Shown here one piece after another: positions 33,292 through 42,882 of a DNA stretch of 64,000 nucleotides. The DNA is taken from positions 124,001 to 188,000 of the forward strand of contig JAHDRW010000008.1 of assembly GCA_018433085.1 (NCBI GenBank), written 5' to 3'. Position numbers and translations under genes: made by a program. Each line of letters starts with the position of its first letter. Position 1 is the stretch's first letter. Below the pieces are notes generated by a model. That model saw nothing but the letters and a program-made list of their open reading frames with translations, was not told the origin of the DNA and ran no database searches. Source of the DNA: Deltaproteobacteria bacterium (GTDB lineage: Bacteria > Desulfobacterota > Desulfomonilia > UBA1062).

Positions 33292-35112
33292 CTAGACGGC
33301 AAACGCCTCGTCCGGGATTCTCACCGCGCTGATCTCGTCTTTCACGAGGGTCTCGCACTTGGCAGGAACGAGCGCCGTGGTTCGGTTGATGAAGAATTTC
33401 GCGCCCTCGATCTTGCCGGTGTAGAACGCCTTGTCCTTCTCGCCGGGGTTGGCAGCCAGCTTCTCGGTGGCCACGTTGGCCATCCAGATGTGGAACCAGC
33501 CGCACAGTGCCTCGGACAGGCAGTTCAGGTAGTCATATGCCCCGATGAGCGGGATGAAGGGGTTGGAGCGGATGAGCGAACTGAAGGTCATGGCCGTCTC
33601 GGCGCACTTGTTCAGGGCCTTTTCCACGATGGCCGCCTCTTCCTTGAAGTTCTCGTCGTTCTTGGCCTTGGCGATTTCTGCCTGGGTCTCGCCCAGCAGG
33701 TTCATGAAGTACAAGCCCTTTTTCATACCGAGCTTCCTGCCCAGGAGGTCCAGGGCCTGGATGCCGTTGGTGCCTTCATAGATCGTATTGATCTTGTTGT
33801 CACGCGCCATCTGCTCGACCGGATACTCCCTGCAGAAGCCGTATCCGCCGTAGGTCTGGATGGCGATCTTGGTCACGTCGTCGCCCACGTCGGTGCAATA
33901 GGACTTCACCAGGGGGGTGAGCACCTCGATAATGCCCTGCCACTTGTCCTTCTCGGCGTCGTCGGCGGCGGCGAACCTTCTGTCCATGGCATAGTAGCAG
34001 TAGAATGACAGAGCCCTGACGGCCTCGGTCATGGACTTCATCTTGAGCAGCATCCTTCTGACATCCGGGTGCTGGATGATCGGGACCTGAGGCGCGTTGG
34101 GATCTTTCATGTTCATGACATTGGCGCCCTGCATGCGCTCCTTGGCGTAGGAGAGCGCGTGCAGGTATGCGGCCGTAGACATGGCCACGCCCATCATGCC
34201 CACGCCCTGACGCTCTTCGTTCATCATGTGGAACATGATCTTCATGCCCTCGCGCTCCTCGCCCATGAGGTAGCCGATACACTTACCGTTCTCGCCGAAG
34301 TTGAGCGTGCAGGTGGAGTTGCCATGGATGCCCATCTTGCTCTCGATGTTGCCGGTGTTCACGTCGTTGGGCTCGCCCAGAGAGCCGTCTTCGTTGAATC
34401 TGACCTTGGGGACCACGAAGATGGAGATACCCTTGGTCCCGTTCGGGTCGCCCTCGATCCTGGCCAGCACCGGGTGGATGATATTCTCGGTCAGGTCATG
34501 GTCGCCCGCGGAGATGAAGCACTTGGTGCCGGTGATGGAGAAGGTGCCGTCGGGATTTCTCTTGGCCGTGGTCTTCAGCGCACCCACGTCGGAGCCGGCG
34601 CCCGGCTCGGTGAGGCACATGGTGCCTGCCCAGCTGCCGTCGAACATCTTCTGGAGGACGATGTCCCTCAAGGGGTTCTGGAAGAAATCGTAGACAAGGC
34701 GTGCTGCACCGTGGGTAAGACCGGGATACATAAGGAACGCCTGGTTGCCCGAGAGGAACATGTTCGCAGCGGCCGCACTCACGATAAAGGGCAGGCCCTG
34801 GCCGCCGACGTCGTACGGGTCTGAGGTCCCCAGCCATCCGCCTTCTGCATAGAGCTGCCAGAGCCTCTTGTATGACTCGGGGGCATACACCTTGCCGTTT
34901 TCGAACCTCGCCTCGACCGGTTTCCGATTCACCTCGTCGGGATACGTGGGAGCGATCTCGTTTTCGGTGAGCTTCTCGGCCTCGGTGAGAACCATGTCTA
35001 TCATATCGCCGTCATGGTCCTCAAAAGGGGCCTTTCCGAGGAGTTCGTCGATCTTGAACACTTCGTGGATCAAGAACTTCGTATCCCTCATGTCTACCCA
35101 TTGACTTGCCAT
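33292..35112 (-). CDS. Acyl-CoA dehydrogenase (long form with C-terminal extension)
   Basis: A 606-aa FAD enzyme. It has the N-terminal all-alpha domain, the flavin loop MCLTEPGAGSDVGALKT near residue 170, FISAGDHD, and the catalytic glutamate in INTIYEGTNGIQALDL around 425. A C-terminal 150-residue helical extension matches the long ACAD type common in Deltaproteobacteria and Proteobacteria. The start ATG has AAGGAGG. A FadR-like operator (35150-35167) covers its upstream region, so transcription is probably controlled by fatty acyl-CoA. Confidence 0.95.
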   Translation of the reverse strand: MASQWVDMRDTKFLIHEVFKIDELLGKAPFEDHDGDMIDMVLTEAEKLTENEIAPTYPDEVNRKPVEARFENGKVYAPESYKRLWQLYAEGGWLGTSDPYDVGGQGLPFIVSAAAANMFLSGNQAFLMYPGLTHGAARLVYDFFQNPLRDIVLQKMFDGSWAGTMCLTEPGAGSDVGALKTTAKRNPDGTFSITGTKCFISAGDHDLTENIIHPVLARIEGDPNGTKGISIFVVPKVRFNEDGSLGEPNDVNTGNIESKMGIHGNSTCTLNFGENGKCIGYLMGEEREGMKIMFHMMNEERQGVGMMGVAMSTAAYLHALSYAKERMQGANVMNMKDPNAPQVPIIQHPDVRRMLLKMKSMTEAVRALSFYCYYAMDRRFAAADDAEKDKWQGIIEVLTPLVKSYCTDVGDDVTKIAIQTYGGYGFCREYPVEQMARDNKINTIYEGTNGIQALDLLGRKLGMKKGLYFMNLLGETQAEIAKAKNDENFKEEAAIVEKALNKCAETAMTFSSLIRSNPFIPLIGAYDYLNCLSEALCGWFHIWMANVATEKLAANPGEKDKAFYTGKIEGAKFFINRTTALVPAKCETLVKDEISAVRIPDEAFAV

Positions 35113-35149
35113 AATACCCTCCTTACTTAATGGTCTTTACATTCTGTTA

Positions 35150-35167
35150 TGAATGAGCATTCATTCT
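35150..35167. promoter_or_regulatory. TetR/FadR-type operator upstream of acyl-CoA dehydrogenase
   Basis: TGAATGA at 35150-35156 and TCATTCT at 35161-35167 are separated by GCAT. The consensus TGAATGAnnnnTCATTCA of TetR-family fatty-acid degradation repressors (Bacillus FadR/YsiA type) is matched at 13 of 14 arm positions. It is 38 bp upstream of the dehydrogenase ATG, overlapping the expected promoter, and is about 160 bp upstream of the divergent lipase. Confidence 0.65.
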
Positions 35168-35327
35168 TATACCGCCAAACATGCCACCTGTCAACAAAAC
35201 TTCGTGCATGTTGACGGCTTTAGACACTTCGGACCGATATCACTCAAGCTTTTGCCATTGTATAGGATATGAATTTGTGAGATTATCTCTTTATGTGTTT
35301 GAATTCAAGATGAAAAGGAGGTTCTCG

Positions 35328-36164
35328 ATGTCCACCGAAGACGGAAAGCTCACCGCCCCGGACGGAGTCTCTCTGTACTGGAAGGCCTGGGTTCCCGATG
35401 GAAAGCCCAAGGCGGTGCTCCAGGTGATCCACGGCTATGCCGAGCACATCAACCGATACGGGAATGTGGTGGATGATCTCCTTGCCGCCGGTTACGCCGT
35501 TCTGGGCAACGACCACCGGGGTCACGGCAGGAGCGATGGCAGGCGTGCCTACGTGAACAGCTTCCAGGAGTATATCAACGACGAGCGTCAGCTCAGGGAC
35601 GAGGTCATCAGGCGGAAGTTTCCCGAAACCCCGTACTTCATCCTCGGGCACTCCATGGGAAGCCTCATCGCCATAAACTTCGCGGAGCAGACACAGGACA
35701 GGCTCAGAGGGCTCGTGCTCTCGGGCACCGGATCGGGGCCGGGCCCGGAGATTTCAAAGGTCCTGGTGCTCGCCACCAGGATCATGTCCAGGCTCCTGCC
35801 CAGGATTCACGTGAAGTCTCCCCTGCCTCCCGAGTTCATCTCCCGTGACCCGGAAACGGTGGAGGCCTATGTGAACGACCCCTTAGTCTTCAACGTGATC
35901 ACCCCCCGGCTTGCGGAACAGATGAACACCTATACCCTCATCGGAGCGTCGCGAGCGGGCATGATCAAGGTGCCCGTGCTCATCCAGTACGGCTCTCTGG
36001 ACACGGCCCTCACCGGCCAGCAGGAGCTCTACGACGCTCTGGGCTCGACGGACAAGACCATCAGGTGTTATCAGGGACTCAAGCACGAGGTATACAACGA
36101 ACTCCCGGCCGACCGCGCCGTCGTGCTCTCGGATCTGCACACCTGGCTGGACGCCCATCTCTAA
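35328..36164 (+). CDS. Monoacylglycerol lipase-like alpha/beta hydrolase
   Basis: A 278-aa cytoplasmic hydrolase of the monoglyceride lipase / lysophospholipase group: VIHGYAEHINRYG oxyanion region, GHSMGSLIA nucleophile elbow near residue 112, catalytic Asp in QYGSLDTALT and His in GLKHEVYNEL. AGGAGG lies 6 bp before the ATG. Divergent from the acyl-CoA dehydrogenase and possibly sharing its fatty-acid-responsive operator, so it may release fatty acids for beta-oxidation. That link is inference. Confidence 0.9.
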   Translation: MSTEDGKLTAPDGVSLYWKAWVPDGKPKAVLQVIHGYAEHINRYGNVVDDLLAAGYAVLGNDHRGHGRSDGRRAYVNSFQEYINDERQLRDEVIRRKFPETPYFILGHSMGSLIAINFAEQTQDRLRGLVLSGTGSGPGPEISKVLVLATRIMSRLLPRIHVKSPLPPEFISRDPETVEAYVNDPLVFNVITPRLAEQMNTYTLIGASRAGMIKVPVLIQYGSLDTALTGQQELYDALGSTDKTIRCYQGLKHEVYNELPADRAVVLSDLHTWLDAHL

Positions 36165-36208
36165 AAAAAAGGCCGGGCAGGAGGATCCGACCCCCTGCCC
36201 GGCCTTTT
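36163..36208. terminator. Bidirectional terminator between lipase and ahcY
   Basis: GGCCGGGCAGG (36171-36181) pairs with CCTGCCCGGCC (36194-36204). Eight A precede it and TTTT follows, so it can stop transcription from both convergent genes. Confidence 0.9.
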
Positions 36209-36235
36209 CGTGTCCTCCCTTAAGCGATACGGAGC

Positions 36236-37681
36236 TCAGTACCGGTAGTGCTCGGGCTTGAACGGTCCCTCCAGGCTCACGCCGATGTACTCGGCCTGCT
36301 CCGGGGTCAGCTTGGAGAGCCTGACCCCAAGCTTGCCCAGATGGAGACGGGCCACCTCCTCGTCGAGGATCTTGGGCAGCGTCCTTACGCTGAGCTCCCG
36401 GGGATTTTGCCAGAGGTCGATCTGCGCCAGGACCTGGTTGGTGAATGAGTTGGACATCACGAACGACGGGTGCCCGGTGGCGCATCCCAGGTTCACCAGC
36501 CTCCCCTCGGCGAGCAGGAAAATCGAGCGCCCGTCCGGGAAGGTGTATTTGTCGACCTGGGGTTTGATCGTGGTCTTTACGATGCCGGGGTAGTGATCGA
36601 GTTCGTCCACCTCAATCTCGTCGTCGAAGTGTCCGATATTGCACACGATAGCCTGATCCATCATCTTCGCCATGTGCTCGGCGCGGATCACCCGGCAGTT
36701 GCCGGTGGCGGTGACAAAGATATTCGCCTCGCTCAAGGCATCCTCCAGGGTAACCACCTGGTATCCCTCCATGGCCGCCTGCAGGGCGCAGATGGGATCG
36801 ACCTCGGTAACCAGCACCCGGGCACCGAACCCGCGCATGGACTGGGCACAGCCCTTTCCCACGTCTCCGTACCCGCACACGCAGACCACCTTGCCCGCCA
36901 CCATCACGTCGGTGGCGCGCTTGATGCCGTCCGCCAGCGACTCCCGGCAGCCGTAGAGATTGTCGAACTTGCTCTTGGTCACCGAGTCGTTGACGTTCAT
37001 GGCCGGGAAGAGCAGGGACTTGTTCTCCAGCATCTGGTAGAGCCGGTGAACCCCGGTCGTGGTCTCTTCGGAGACGCCCTTCATCCCCTCCACCACCCGG
37101 TGCCAGAAGGTGGGGTCCTCCTCGTACCTGCGTTTGAGAATACGGTTGATGATGGTGAGGTCTTTGTTCTTCACGGGCGTATCCATCAGCGCCGGGTTTT
37201 CTTCGGCCTGGTAGCCCTTGTGGACCATGAGCGTGGCGTCGCCTCCGTCGTCCACGATGAGATTCGGCCCTTTCCCGCCCGGGAAGCTCAGGGCCGCCGT
37301 GGTGCACGCCCAGTACTCTTCCAGGGATTCGCCCTTCCATGCGTACACCGGGGTGCCGGTCGCCGCAATGGCCGCAGCAGCATGATCCTGGGTGGAGAAG
37401 ATGTTGCACGAGGCCCACCGCACGTCGGCGCCCAGGGCTTTGAGGGTCTCGATGAGAACCGCCGTCTGGATGGTCATGTGCAGGGACCCGGTGATGCGCG
37501 CCCCTGCGAGCGGCTTCTGCGCGGCATACTTCTCCCTGACCGCCATGAGGCCCGGCATTTCCTGCTCGGAGATCTCGATCTCCTTCCTGCCGAAATCCTG
37601 CAGCGCCATGTCGGCCACCTTGAAGCCCAGACCGGTAAAGTCCGGCATCCGGGCCTTGAGCTGTGCAGCCTTTTCAGCCAT
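36236..37681 (-). CDS. ahcY: S-adenosylhomocysteine hydrolase
   Basis: Cleaves SAH to adenosine and homocysteine, pulling methylation forward and returning homocysteine to methionine. It is 481 aa. [10 protein letters not shown]-like motif appears as [14 protein letters not shown], the NAD-binding motif as [12 protein letters not shown], and the C terminus as [10 protein letters not shown], the invariant end. Its ATG shares a base with the metK stop (TGATG), so SAM synthesis and SAH recycling are co-expressed. Confidence 0.97.
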   Translation of the reverse strand: MAEKAAQLKARMPDFTGLGFKVADMALQDFGRKEIEISEQEMPGLMAVREKYAAQKPLAGARITGSLHMTIQTAVLIETLKALGADVRWASCNIFSTQDHAAAAIAATGTPVYAWKGESLEEYWACTTAALSFPGGKGPNLIVDDGGDATLMVHKGYQAEENPALMDTPVKNKDLTIINRILKRRYEEDPTFWHRVVEGMKGVSEETTTGVHRLYQMLENKSLLFPAMNVNDSVTKSKFDNLYGCRESLADGIKRATDVMVAGKVVCVCGYGDVGKGCAQSMRGFGARVLVTEVDPICALQAAMEGYQVVTLEDALSEANIFVTATGNCRVIRAEHMAKMMDQAIVCNIGHFDDEIEVDELDHYPGIVKTTIKPQVDKYTFPDGRSIFLLAEGRLVNLGCATGHPSFVMSNSFTNQVLAQIDLWQNPRELSVRTLPKILDEEVARLHLGKLGVRLSKLTPEQAEYIGVSLEGPFKPEHYRY

Positions 37682-38844
37682 CACACACCTGCCTTTGCCT
37701 TGAGCTGGCCTGCCATATCGGTCTTTTCCCAGGTGAACTCGGGCTCGGTTCGGCCGAAATGACCGTAGGCAGCGGTTTTCTTGAAAATGGGCCGCAGGAG
37801 GTCGAGTTTGGCGATGATGTCCCTGGGCTTCAGCGAGAAGGCCTCTCTGACCATGCCGGAGAGCCTGTCGTCGTCGATCGCCCCCGTGCCGTGGGTGTCG
37901 ACCATCACGGACACCGGATCGGCCACGCCGATGGCATAGGCGAGCTGGACGGTGCACTGTTTCGCGAGACCTGCCGCCACTACGTTCTTGGCCACGTAGC
38001 GGGCCATGTAGGCGGCGGAGCGGTCCACCTTGGAGGGGTCTTTGCCGGAGAAGGCGCCGCCGCCGTGGCTTGCAAATCCTCCGTAGGTATCCACGATGAT
38101 CTTGCGCCCCGTGAGCCCGCAGTCCGCATGGGGCCCGCCGAGTACGAACCTGCCGGTGGCGTTGATGAAGTACTTGGTCCGCTCGTCAAGCAGGTTCGCG
38201 GGGATCTGCTTCTTGATCACCTCTTCCATGATCCCTTCCTTGATGGTTGCATTGTCCACGTCCTCATCGTGCTGGGCCGCGATGACCACCGCATCCACCC
38301 GTTTCGGAGCGCCGTTTTCATACTGTACCGTGACCTGCGACTTTCCGTCGGGTCTCAGGAACTCGAGGACCCCGTTCTTCCTGGCGTCGGACAGCGCCTT
38401 GGTAAGACTCTGCGCGTAGTAGATGGGCGCCGGCATGAGCACATCGGTCTCGTCACAGGCAAAGCCGAACATCATTCCCTGGTCGCCCGCTCCCTGCTCG
38501 TGCTCCTCGCATTCCTCCACTCCCATATTGATGTCCGGGGACTGCCGGTCAAGGGATACCATGACCCCGCAGGTGTTCCAGCTGAACCCCATGATGCCCT
38601 CAGTATATCCGATCTCCTTGATGGTCTGGCGCACCAGTCTCTGGACGTCGAAGGTATGAGCCGTGGTTATCTCCCCGGCCACGACCACCAGCCCGGTGGT
38701 GACCATGGTCTCGCACGCCACATGGGCACAGGTGTCGTTCGCAATGATCTCGTCGAGAATGGCATCGGAGATATTGTCTGCCACCTTGTCGGGATGTCCC
38801 TCCGTGACAGACTCTGATGAAAACAAAAAATTCCTGTTCGCCAT
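37681..38844 (-). CDS. metK: S-adenosylmethionine synthetase
   Basis: Makes SAM from methionine and ATP. The 387-aa protein opens [15 protein letters not shown] and has [15 protein letters not shown], the hexapeptide of the active site, and the P-loop-like [21 protein letters not shown] precedes the ATG. The 180-bp leader shows no riboswitch of the SAM or SAH classes that I could recognise. Confidence 0.97.
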   Translation of the reverse strand: MANRNFLFSSESVTEGHPDKVADNISDAILDEIIANDTCAHVACETMVTTGLVVVAGEITTAHTFDVQRLVRQTIKEIGYTEGIMGFSWNTCGVMVSLDRQSPDINMGVEECEEHEQGAGDQGMMFGFACDETDVLMPAPIYYAQSLTKALSDARKNGVLEFLRPDGKSQVTVQYENGAPKRVDAVVIAAQHDEDVDNATIKEGIMEEVIKKQIPANLLDERTKYFINATGRFVLGGPHADCGLTGRKIIVDTYGGFASHGGGAFSGKDPSKVDRSAAYMARYVAKNVVAAGLAKQCTVQLAYAIGVADPVSVMVDTHGTGAIDDDRLSGMVREAFSLKPRDIIAKLDLLRPIFKKTAAYGHFGRTEPEFTWEKTDMAGQLKAKAGV

Positions 38845-39025
38845 GAATTGCTCCTCCTGGTTATCTTTTTATGCAGCTTTAGAAATTGTATCGAAGGCAT
38901 ATCACTTTCCGGAACGTCCCCTCCGGGCACAAGCCGGCCCCCCGGTATGCGAGGCACCCCCGAGGCGGCGCCTTCAGGCGGGAGAAACGCTGAAACCCTG
39001 CATCGACCCATGCCCGATGTACCCC

Positions 39026-40408
39026 TCACCCCTTCTTCTTCAGCCCGAGGTGCCGGGCGATCTCGAGGGTATCGGCCTTCAGCGGGACCGGCCTGTTCTT
39101 CAGGCCGTCCTCGATGTGGATTCCGTACTCCGGAGCAAACGTGTCTTCGAAATACATCTGCTGGAAGATCGAGAACTTGAGCTGGTGCGAGGTGGAATCC
39201 AGGACAAAGCGCCCGGACGCGGGAAGGGCTCCTTCCCGGAGGGCCTTCTTCAGGCCCGCCACCGACTCGCCTCCCTGAGTGCACACCACGTGCCCGTTGC
39301 GGTTCGCTCGGAGCATGCCCTCCATGATCTCGCTCTCGGTCACGGACACCACGTGGAACCGGTCTTCGAAATGTTCTTCAACAAGCTTCCTGACCTTGGG
39401 AAACGACACCGGGTCGCCGATCATGGCGGCCTGGGCCACCGACGGGCTGACCTTGAGCGGGGTATAGGTGCCGGACGCACGCCAGCGGGCGATCGGATCG
39501 GCATGATGGCTCTGGACGCCGAGAATCGTGGGCAGCACCTGAATGATCCCCAGCTCGTGGAGATCGATGAACCCCTCCATGACCGCGGTGATGTTCCCGG
39601 CGTTCCCGATGGGAACCACCACGGTGAGATCTTCGGTGTCCCAGCCGAGCTGCTGGGCGATCTCGTAGGCATACGATTTCTGCCCGAGGATCCGCACCGG
39701 GTTTTTCGAGTTCAGCAGAAAGACGTGATAATTCTGGGCAAGCTCCTCCACCACCCGCATGCAGTCGTCGAACACCCCGGGCATCTCGATCACGACCGCG
39801 CCCGATCCCAGGGGCTGCGAGAGCTGCTGGGGGGTCACCTTCCCCGCGGGCAGGAGAACGACCGCCTGCACCTTGTCCTTGGGCAGATAGCTCAGGTACA
39901 GCGCCGCGGCGGCGGAGGTGTCGCCGGTGGAGGCGCAGATGCCGAGCACGCTGTCCAGATTCCTCACCCGGATGACATGGTTCAGAAAGCTGATGGCGGA
40001 GGCCATCCCGCGGTCCTTGAAGCTCGCCGAGGGATTGAGCCCGTCGTTCTTGACCAGGAAGGGCGCCCCCACCCATGCGCTCATCTCCGCGTTGGCCTTC
40101 ACCATGGGGGTCTGCCCCTCTCCCAGATAGATGACATCCCCGCCCGGAACGATGGGGAGAATCAGCTCATGAAAGCGGAAGACCCCGGAGAGCTCCGGCA
40201 GGTTCGTGTTCCTGCGCGAATCGAAAATCTCCCGCCATTGCTGAGCGGAAACCCGTTTCAGCCGGTCGAACTCGGTGTTCTCGATTCTCAGGAGAGAGCG
40301 GCACTCCGGACAGGTATAGACAAAATCATAGATATCGTAGTGCCTGCCGCACCCGATACACGTATAGACCAGACTCCCCTGAGCCTCAGGCATGTGTGGA
40401 TCGTTCAT
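39026..40408 (-). CDS. thrC: Threonine synthase with N-terminal zinc ribbon
   Basis: A PLP enzyme of 460 aa converting O-phosphohomoserine to threonine. Residues 17-36 form a zinc ribbon (CIGCG and CPEC pairs) that is common to this subgroup. PLP-binding Lys lies in SASFKDRG near residue 130, the phosphate loop in VPIGNAGNI, and the substrate region in STGDTSAAAA. A related tryptophan synthase beta or cysteate synthase-like role is possible but less likely. Divergent from purC. A CTTGAA...TTCAAG inverted repeat (40428-40446) lies just upstream. Confidence 0.88.
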   Translation of the reverse strand: MNDPHMPEAQGSLVYTCIGCGRHYDIYDFVYTCPECRSLLRIENTEFDRLKRVSAQQWREIFDSRRNTNLPELSGVFRFHELILPIVPGGDVIYLGEGQTPMVKANAEMSAWVGAPFLVKNDGLNPSASFKDRGMASAISFLNHVIRVRNLDSVLGICASTGDTSAAAALYLSYLPKDKVQAVVLLPAGKVTPQQLSQPLGSGAVVIEMPGVFDDCMRVVEELAQNYHVFLLNSKNPVRILGQKSYAYEIAQQLGWDTEDLTVVVPIGNAGNITAVMEGFIDLHELGIIQVLPTILGVQSHHADPIARWRASGTYTPLKVSPSVAQAAMIGDPVSFPKVRKLVEEHFEDRFHVVSVTESEIMEGMLRANRNGHVVCTQGGESVAGLKKALREGALPASGRFVLDSTSHQLKFSIFQQMYFEDTFAPEYGIHIEDGLKNRPVPLKADTLEIARHLGLKKKG

Positions 40409-40427
40409 ATCCTTCTCGCTGCCGCCC

Positions 40428-40446
40428 CTTGAATATGCTCTTCAAG
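40428..40446. promoter_or_regulatory. Inverted repeat in the thrC/purC divergent region
   Basis: CTTGAA (40428-40433) and TTCAAG (40441-40446) with a 7-bp spacer, 20 bp upstream of the thrC ATG. A candidate operator; no regulator is known from the context. Confidence 0.3.
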
Positions 40447-40551
40447 AGATCGTTTTCGCTTTTTATCAAAGGCTGTCAATGTATATTAGGCTATTGACTT
40501 TTTCAATACTTTTTTGGCATCGTAACCCTCTATTTCTCTCAAGGAGAGGCC

Positions 40552-41445
40552 ATGGAAACCCTTGCGAATTATACGGTCCCCGGAGCGAAAAAAATCGGCA
40601 GCGGCAAGGTCCGCGAGATCTTCGAGGCGGGTGCCGACCATCTCCTGATCGTGACGACCGACAGAATCTCCGCCTTCGACGTCGTCCTCCCGGACCCCAT
40701 TCCGGGCAAAGGCCATGTGCTGAACCAGATCTCGCTGTTCTGGTTCCGCAAGACCTCGCATATCATCGACAACCACGTGGTGAGTGCGCACGCGGACAAG
40801 TATCCGGGGCCCTTCTCGGGAGACCCGCGGCTCAAGGGGCGCTCCGTGCTGGTGAAAAAGGCCAGACCCCTCCCGGTTGAATGCATCGTGCGGGGTTATA
40901 TCTCGGGGTCGGGATGGAAAGAGTACCGGAGCACGGGCTGCGTCTCGGGCGTCGCTCTGCCCAAGGGACTCAAAGAGTCCGAGAAGCTCCCGGAACCCCT
41001 TTTCACCCCGTCCACCAAGGCAGAGCCGGGGCAGCACGACGAAAACATCAGCTTCGAGCACGCGTCCGGGATGATTGGGCATACACTCATGGAAAAGGTG
41101 CGCGACGTGTCGCTGGCGATCTATTCCATGGCGTCCGAGTATGCCCTGAGCAAGGGGATCATCATTGCGGACACCAAGTTCGAGTTCGGCCTCATCGATG
41201 GAGAGCTCGTGTTCATCGACGAGGCGATCACCCCCGACTCATCGCGGTTCTGGCCCAGGGACGGGTATGCGCCGGGCGGCCCGCAGCCGAGCTTCGACAA
41301 GCAGTTCGTCCGGGACTACCTGGAGACGCTCGACTGGGAAAAAACGCCGCCCGGGCCTCGACTTCCCGGGGACGTCGTGCGCAAGACCTCGCAGAAATAC
41401 CTGGCGGCCTACGAGATCCTGACCGGGAGATCGCTGTCGCTCTGA
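40552..41445 (+). CDS. purC: SAICAR synthase
   Basis: PurC joins aspartate to CAIR in step eight of purine synthesis. The 297-aa protein has [36 protein letters not shown] and [10 protein letters not shown], all family marks. It belongs to the longer type (near 290-300 aa), similar to eukaryal and Gram-negative subgroup. AAGGAGAGGCC precedes the ATG. It stands apart from the purHDE genes, with a Nudix gene convergent. Confidence 0.96.
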   Translation: METLANYTVPGAKKIGSGKVREIFEAGADHLLIVTTDRISAFDVVLPDPIPGKGHVLNQISLFWFRKTSHIIDNHVVSAHADKYPGPFSGDPRLKGRSVLVKKARPLPVECIVRGYISGSGWKEYRSTGCVSGVALPKGLKESEKLPEPLFTPSTKAEPGQHDENISFEHASGMIGHTLMEKVRDVSLAIYSMASEYALSKGIIIADTKFEFGLIDGELVFIDEAITPDSSRFWPRDGYAPGGPQPSFDKQFVRDYLETLDWEKTPPGPRLPGDVVRKTSQKYLAAYEILTGRSLSL

Positions 41446-41463
41446 CCGGTCGCCGGGTTTTTT
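41445..41463 (+). terminator. Weak terminator after purC
   Basis: CCGG-TCG-CCGG followed by G and six T at 41446-41463. The stem is only four to five base pairs but the T run is good. Confidence 0.45.
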
Positions 41464-41476
41464 AAGGAAGGGTCTC

Positions 41477-42163
41477 TCATGAACCCGCGACATAGGCGGT
41501 CTGCCGGCTCAGGAGCTCGCGGACCCAGTCCTTTGCCTTGCGGGAGACGGGTCCGGAGCAGAGGGTTCTACCGGCGATGAGATCGACGAAGTGCTTGAAT
41601 ATCCGGGCACTCGCCCCCCAGAGAATCCCCCCGTCGATCTCCAGGTAATAGATGTTGACCTCGCGGCCCATGAAGGTGGTCTTCTCGGCCATCCACACCC
41701 TGTCGTTCAGCGCCGAGGCCAGCGAGACGCGGAGCAGGACCTCGGACTCGGAGTTGATGGTGAACCGGTACGGACAGGGAACGGCACCGACCACCGGGGT
41801 CATGTGATACCCGAGGATGGAGATGTGGTCGTCCAGGAGGCCCAGGACCTCCACGTCGTCTCTGCTCACGCCGATTTCCTCCTCGGCCTCTCTCAGGGCG
41901 GTGATGACGAGATCGGGATCTTCGGGCTCGGAACTTCCGCCGGGAAAGGAGATCTCACCCCGGTGGTGCTCCACGGTCATGGACCGCTTGGTCACGACCA
42001 CCGAGGGCTCGCCCCCCTCGAAGGAAAGCGGTATGAGCACGGCCGATTCACGCAGGTTTTCCTTGGGTATGAGCCTTCTCTGCCGGTTCTCTAAAATGCT
42101 CTTGATGTGCAACTTCAGTGCGGTTTCGTCTTTTATCAGATCCTCGAGATTGGTGTGCGGCAT
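41477..42163 (-). CDS. Nudix hydrolase, CoA pyrophosphatase-like
   Basis: A 228-aa Nudix protein. The Nudix box GGSSEPEDPDLVITALREAEEEIGV, split as GGSSEPED and ALREAEEEIGV, includes the metal-binding REAEEE. Preceding it is VEHHRGEISFPGG, the NuCoA signature of the NudL/YeaB group that cleaves coenzyme A and acyl-CoA derivatives. About 35 extra residues at the C terminus. Convergent with purC. Confidence 0.9.
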   Translation of the reverse strand: MPHTNLEDLIKDETALKLHIKSILENRQRRLIPKENLRESAVLIPLSFEGGEPSVVVTKRSMTVEHHRGEISFPGGSSEPEDPDLVITALREAEEEIGVSRDDVEVLGLLDDHISILGYHMTPVVGAVPCPYRFTINSESEVLLRVSLASALNDRVWMAEKTTFMGREVNIYYLEIDGGILWGASARIFKHFVDLIAGRTLCSGPVSRKAKDWVRELLSRQTAYVAGS

Positions 42164-42202
42164 AAAAATGTATATAACACAGAGATCAGCGCATGAACAG
42201 GC

Positions 42203-42232
42203 TTGACCCTGTACTCAATCGCTGTATATGAT
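42203..42232 (+). promoter_or_regulatory. Promoter for hypothetical gene, leaderless
   Basis: TTGACC at 42203-42208 and TATGAT at 42227-42232 with an 18-bp spacer. The predicted start coincides with the A of the ATG at 42239, and no ribosome binding site is present. Confidence 0.45.
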
Positions 42233-42238
42233 AGCGCC

Positions 42239-42829
42239 ATGAAGAAGACGAACCGGTATCTTGCCAAGTATATCGTCCTGCTCAAAGATCTGCTCGACGA
42301 GGTAAACGCGATGCTGATGGAACCGCTCGAAAAGGAGCCCGCACTCGAATGGAAGGAACGGGCCGACTCCATCCTTTCCAAGATACTCGGCGAACACCAT
42401 ACCTATACAAAAGAGTTTCTCTCCATCGACTTCTGCACATCCTTCCTGGAGGAGTTCGAGGAGATCGTGATCGAAGAAACCGTCCGCCTGGCCCTGGAAG
42501 ACGCGCGGTCCTTCCTCTCGTCTCTCATCGACGAGTTGGAGTCCGAGAACACCAGCACACCGGGCCTCATGGACATGGAAAGCCTGTTCGCCGAGATGAG
42601 CCGCTACGTGTCCGTATACGTCGAAGATCCCTCCATGCGCGACCGGCTCTTCCACCGGATAACCCGACTGCGGGACGGCATGATATCGGGCGATATCTCC
42701 GGGGCCGAGGTAAAAAATCACGTCGAGAACATCAGCTATATCGATATGGGTCTGTTCGAACGGATCGTCCCGTTTCTGACCTGGTATTATATGCAAAGAG
42801 TGGGGTTTAACAGCGCCAGTAACAACTAA
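42239..42829 (+). CDS. Hypothetical all-helical protein
   Basis: A 196-aa protein I do not recognise. It looks almost fully helical with amphipathic stretches ([17 protein letters not shown], then [18 protein letters not shown]) and is acidic. No Cys motif, signal peptide or membrane segment. It ends [14 protein letters not shown]. It precedes purH by 53 bp on the same strand, but purH has its own ribosome binding site and the two may share a promoter. The start at ATG 42239 is set by a promoter at 42203-42232. Confidence 0.65.
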   Translation: MKKTNRYLAKYIVLLKDLLDEVNAMLMEPLEKEPALEWKERADSILSKILGEHHTYTKEFLSIDFCTSFLEEFEEIVIEETVRLALEDARSFLSSLIDELESENTSTPGLMDMESLFAEMSRYVSVYVEDPSMRDRLFHRITRLRDGMISGDISGAEVKNHVENISYIDMGLFERIVPFLTWYYMQRVGFNSASNN

Positions 42830-42882
42830 TATCGCCTGGTACCTGCTGCTCACTTGAATATACGTGGGAAAGGAGTTTTTGT

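Noticed and set aside
38845-39025. Possible SAM or SAH riboswitch before metK-ahcY
   Set aside because: The leader lacks the conserved cores of the SAM-I, SAM-II and SAH aptamers that I could compare by eye.
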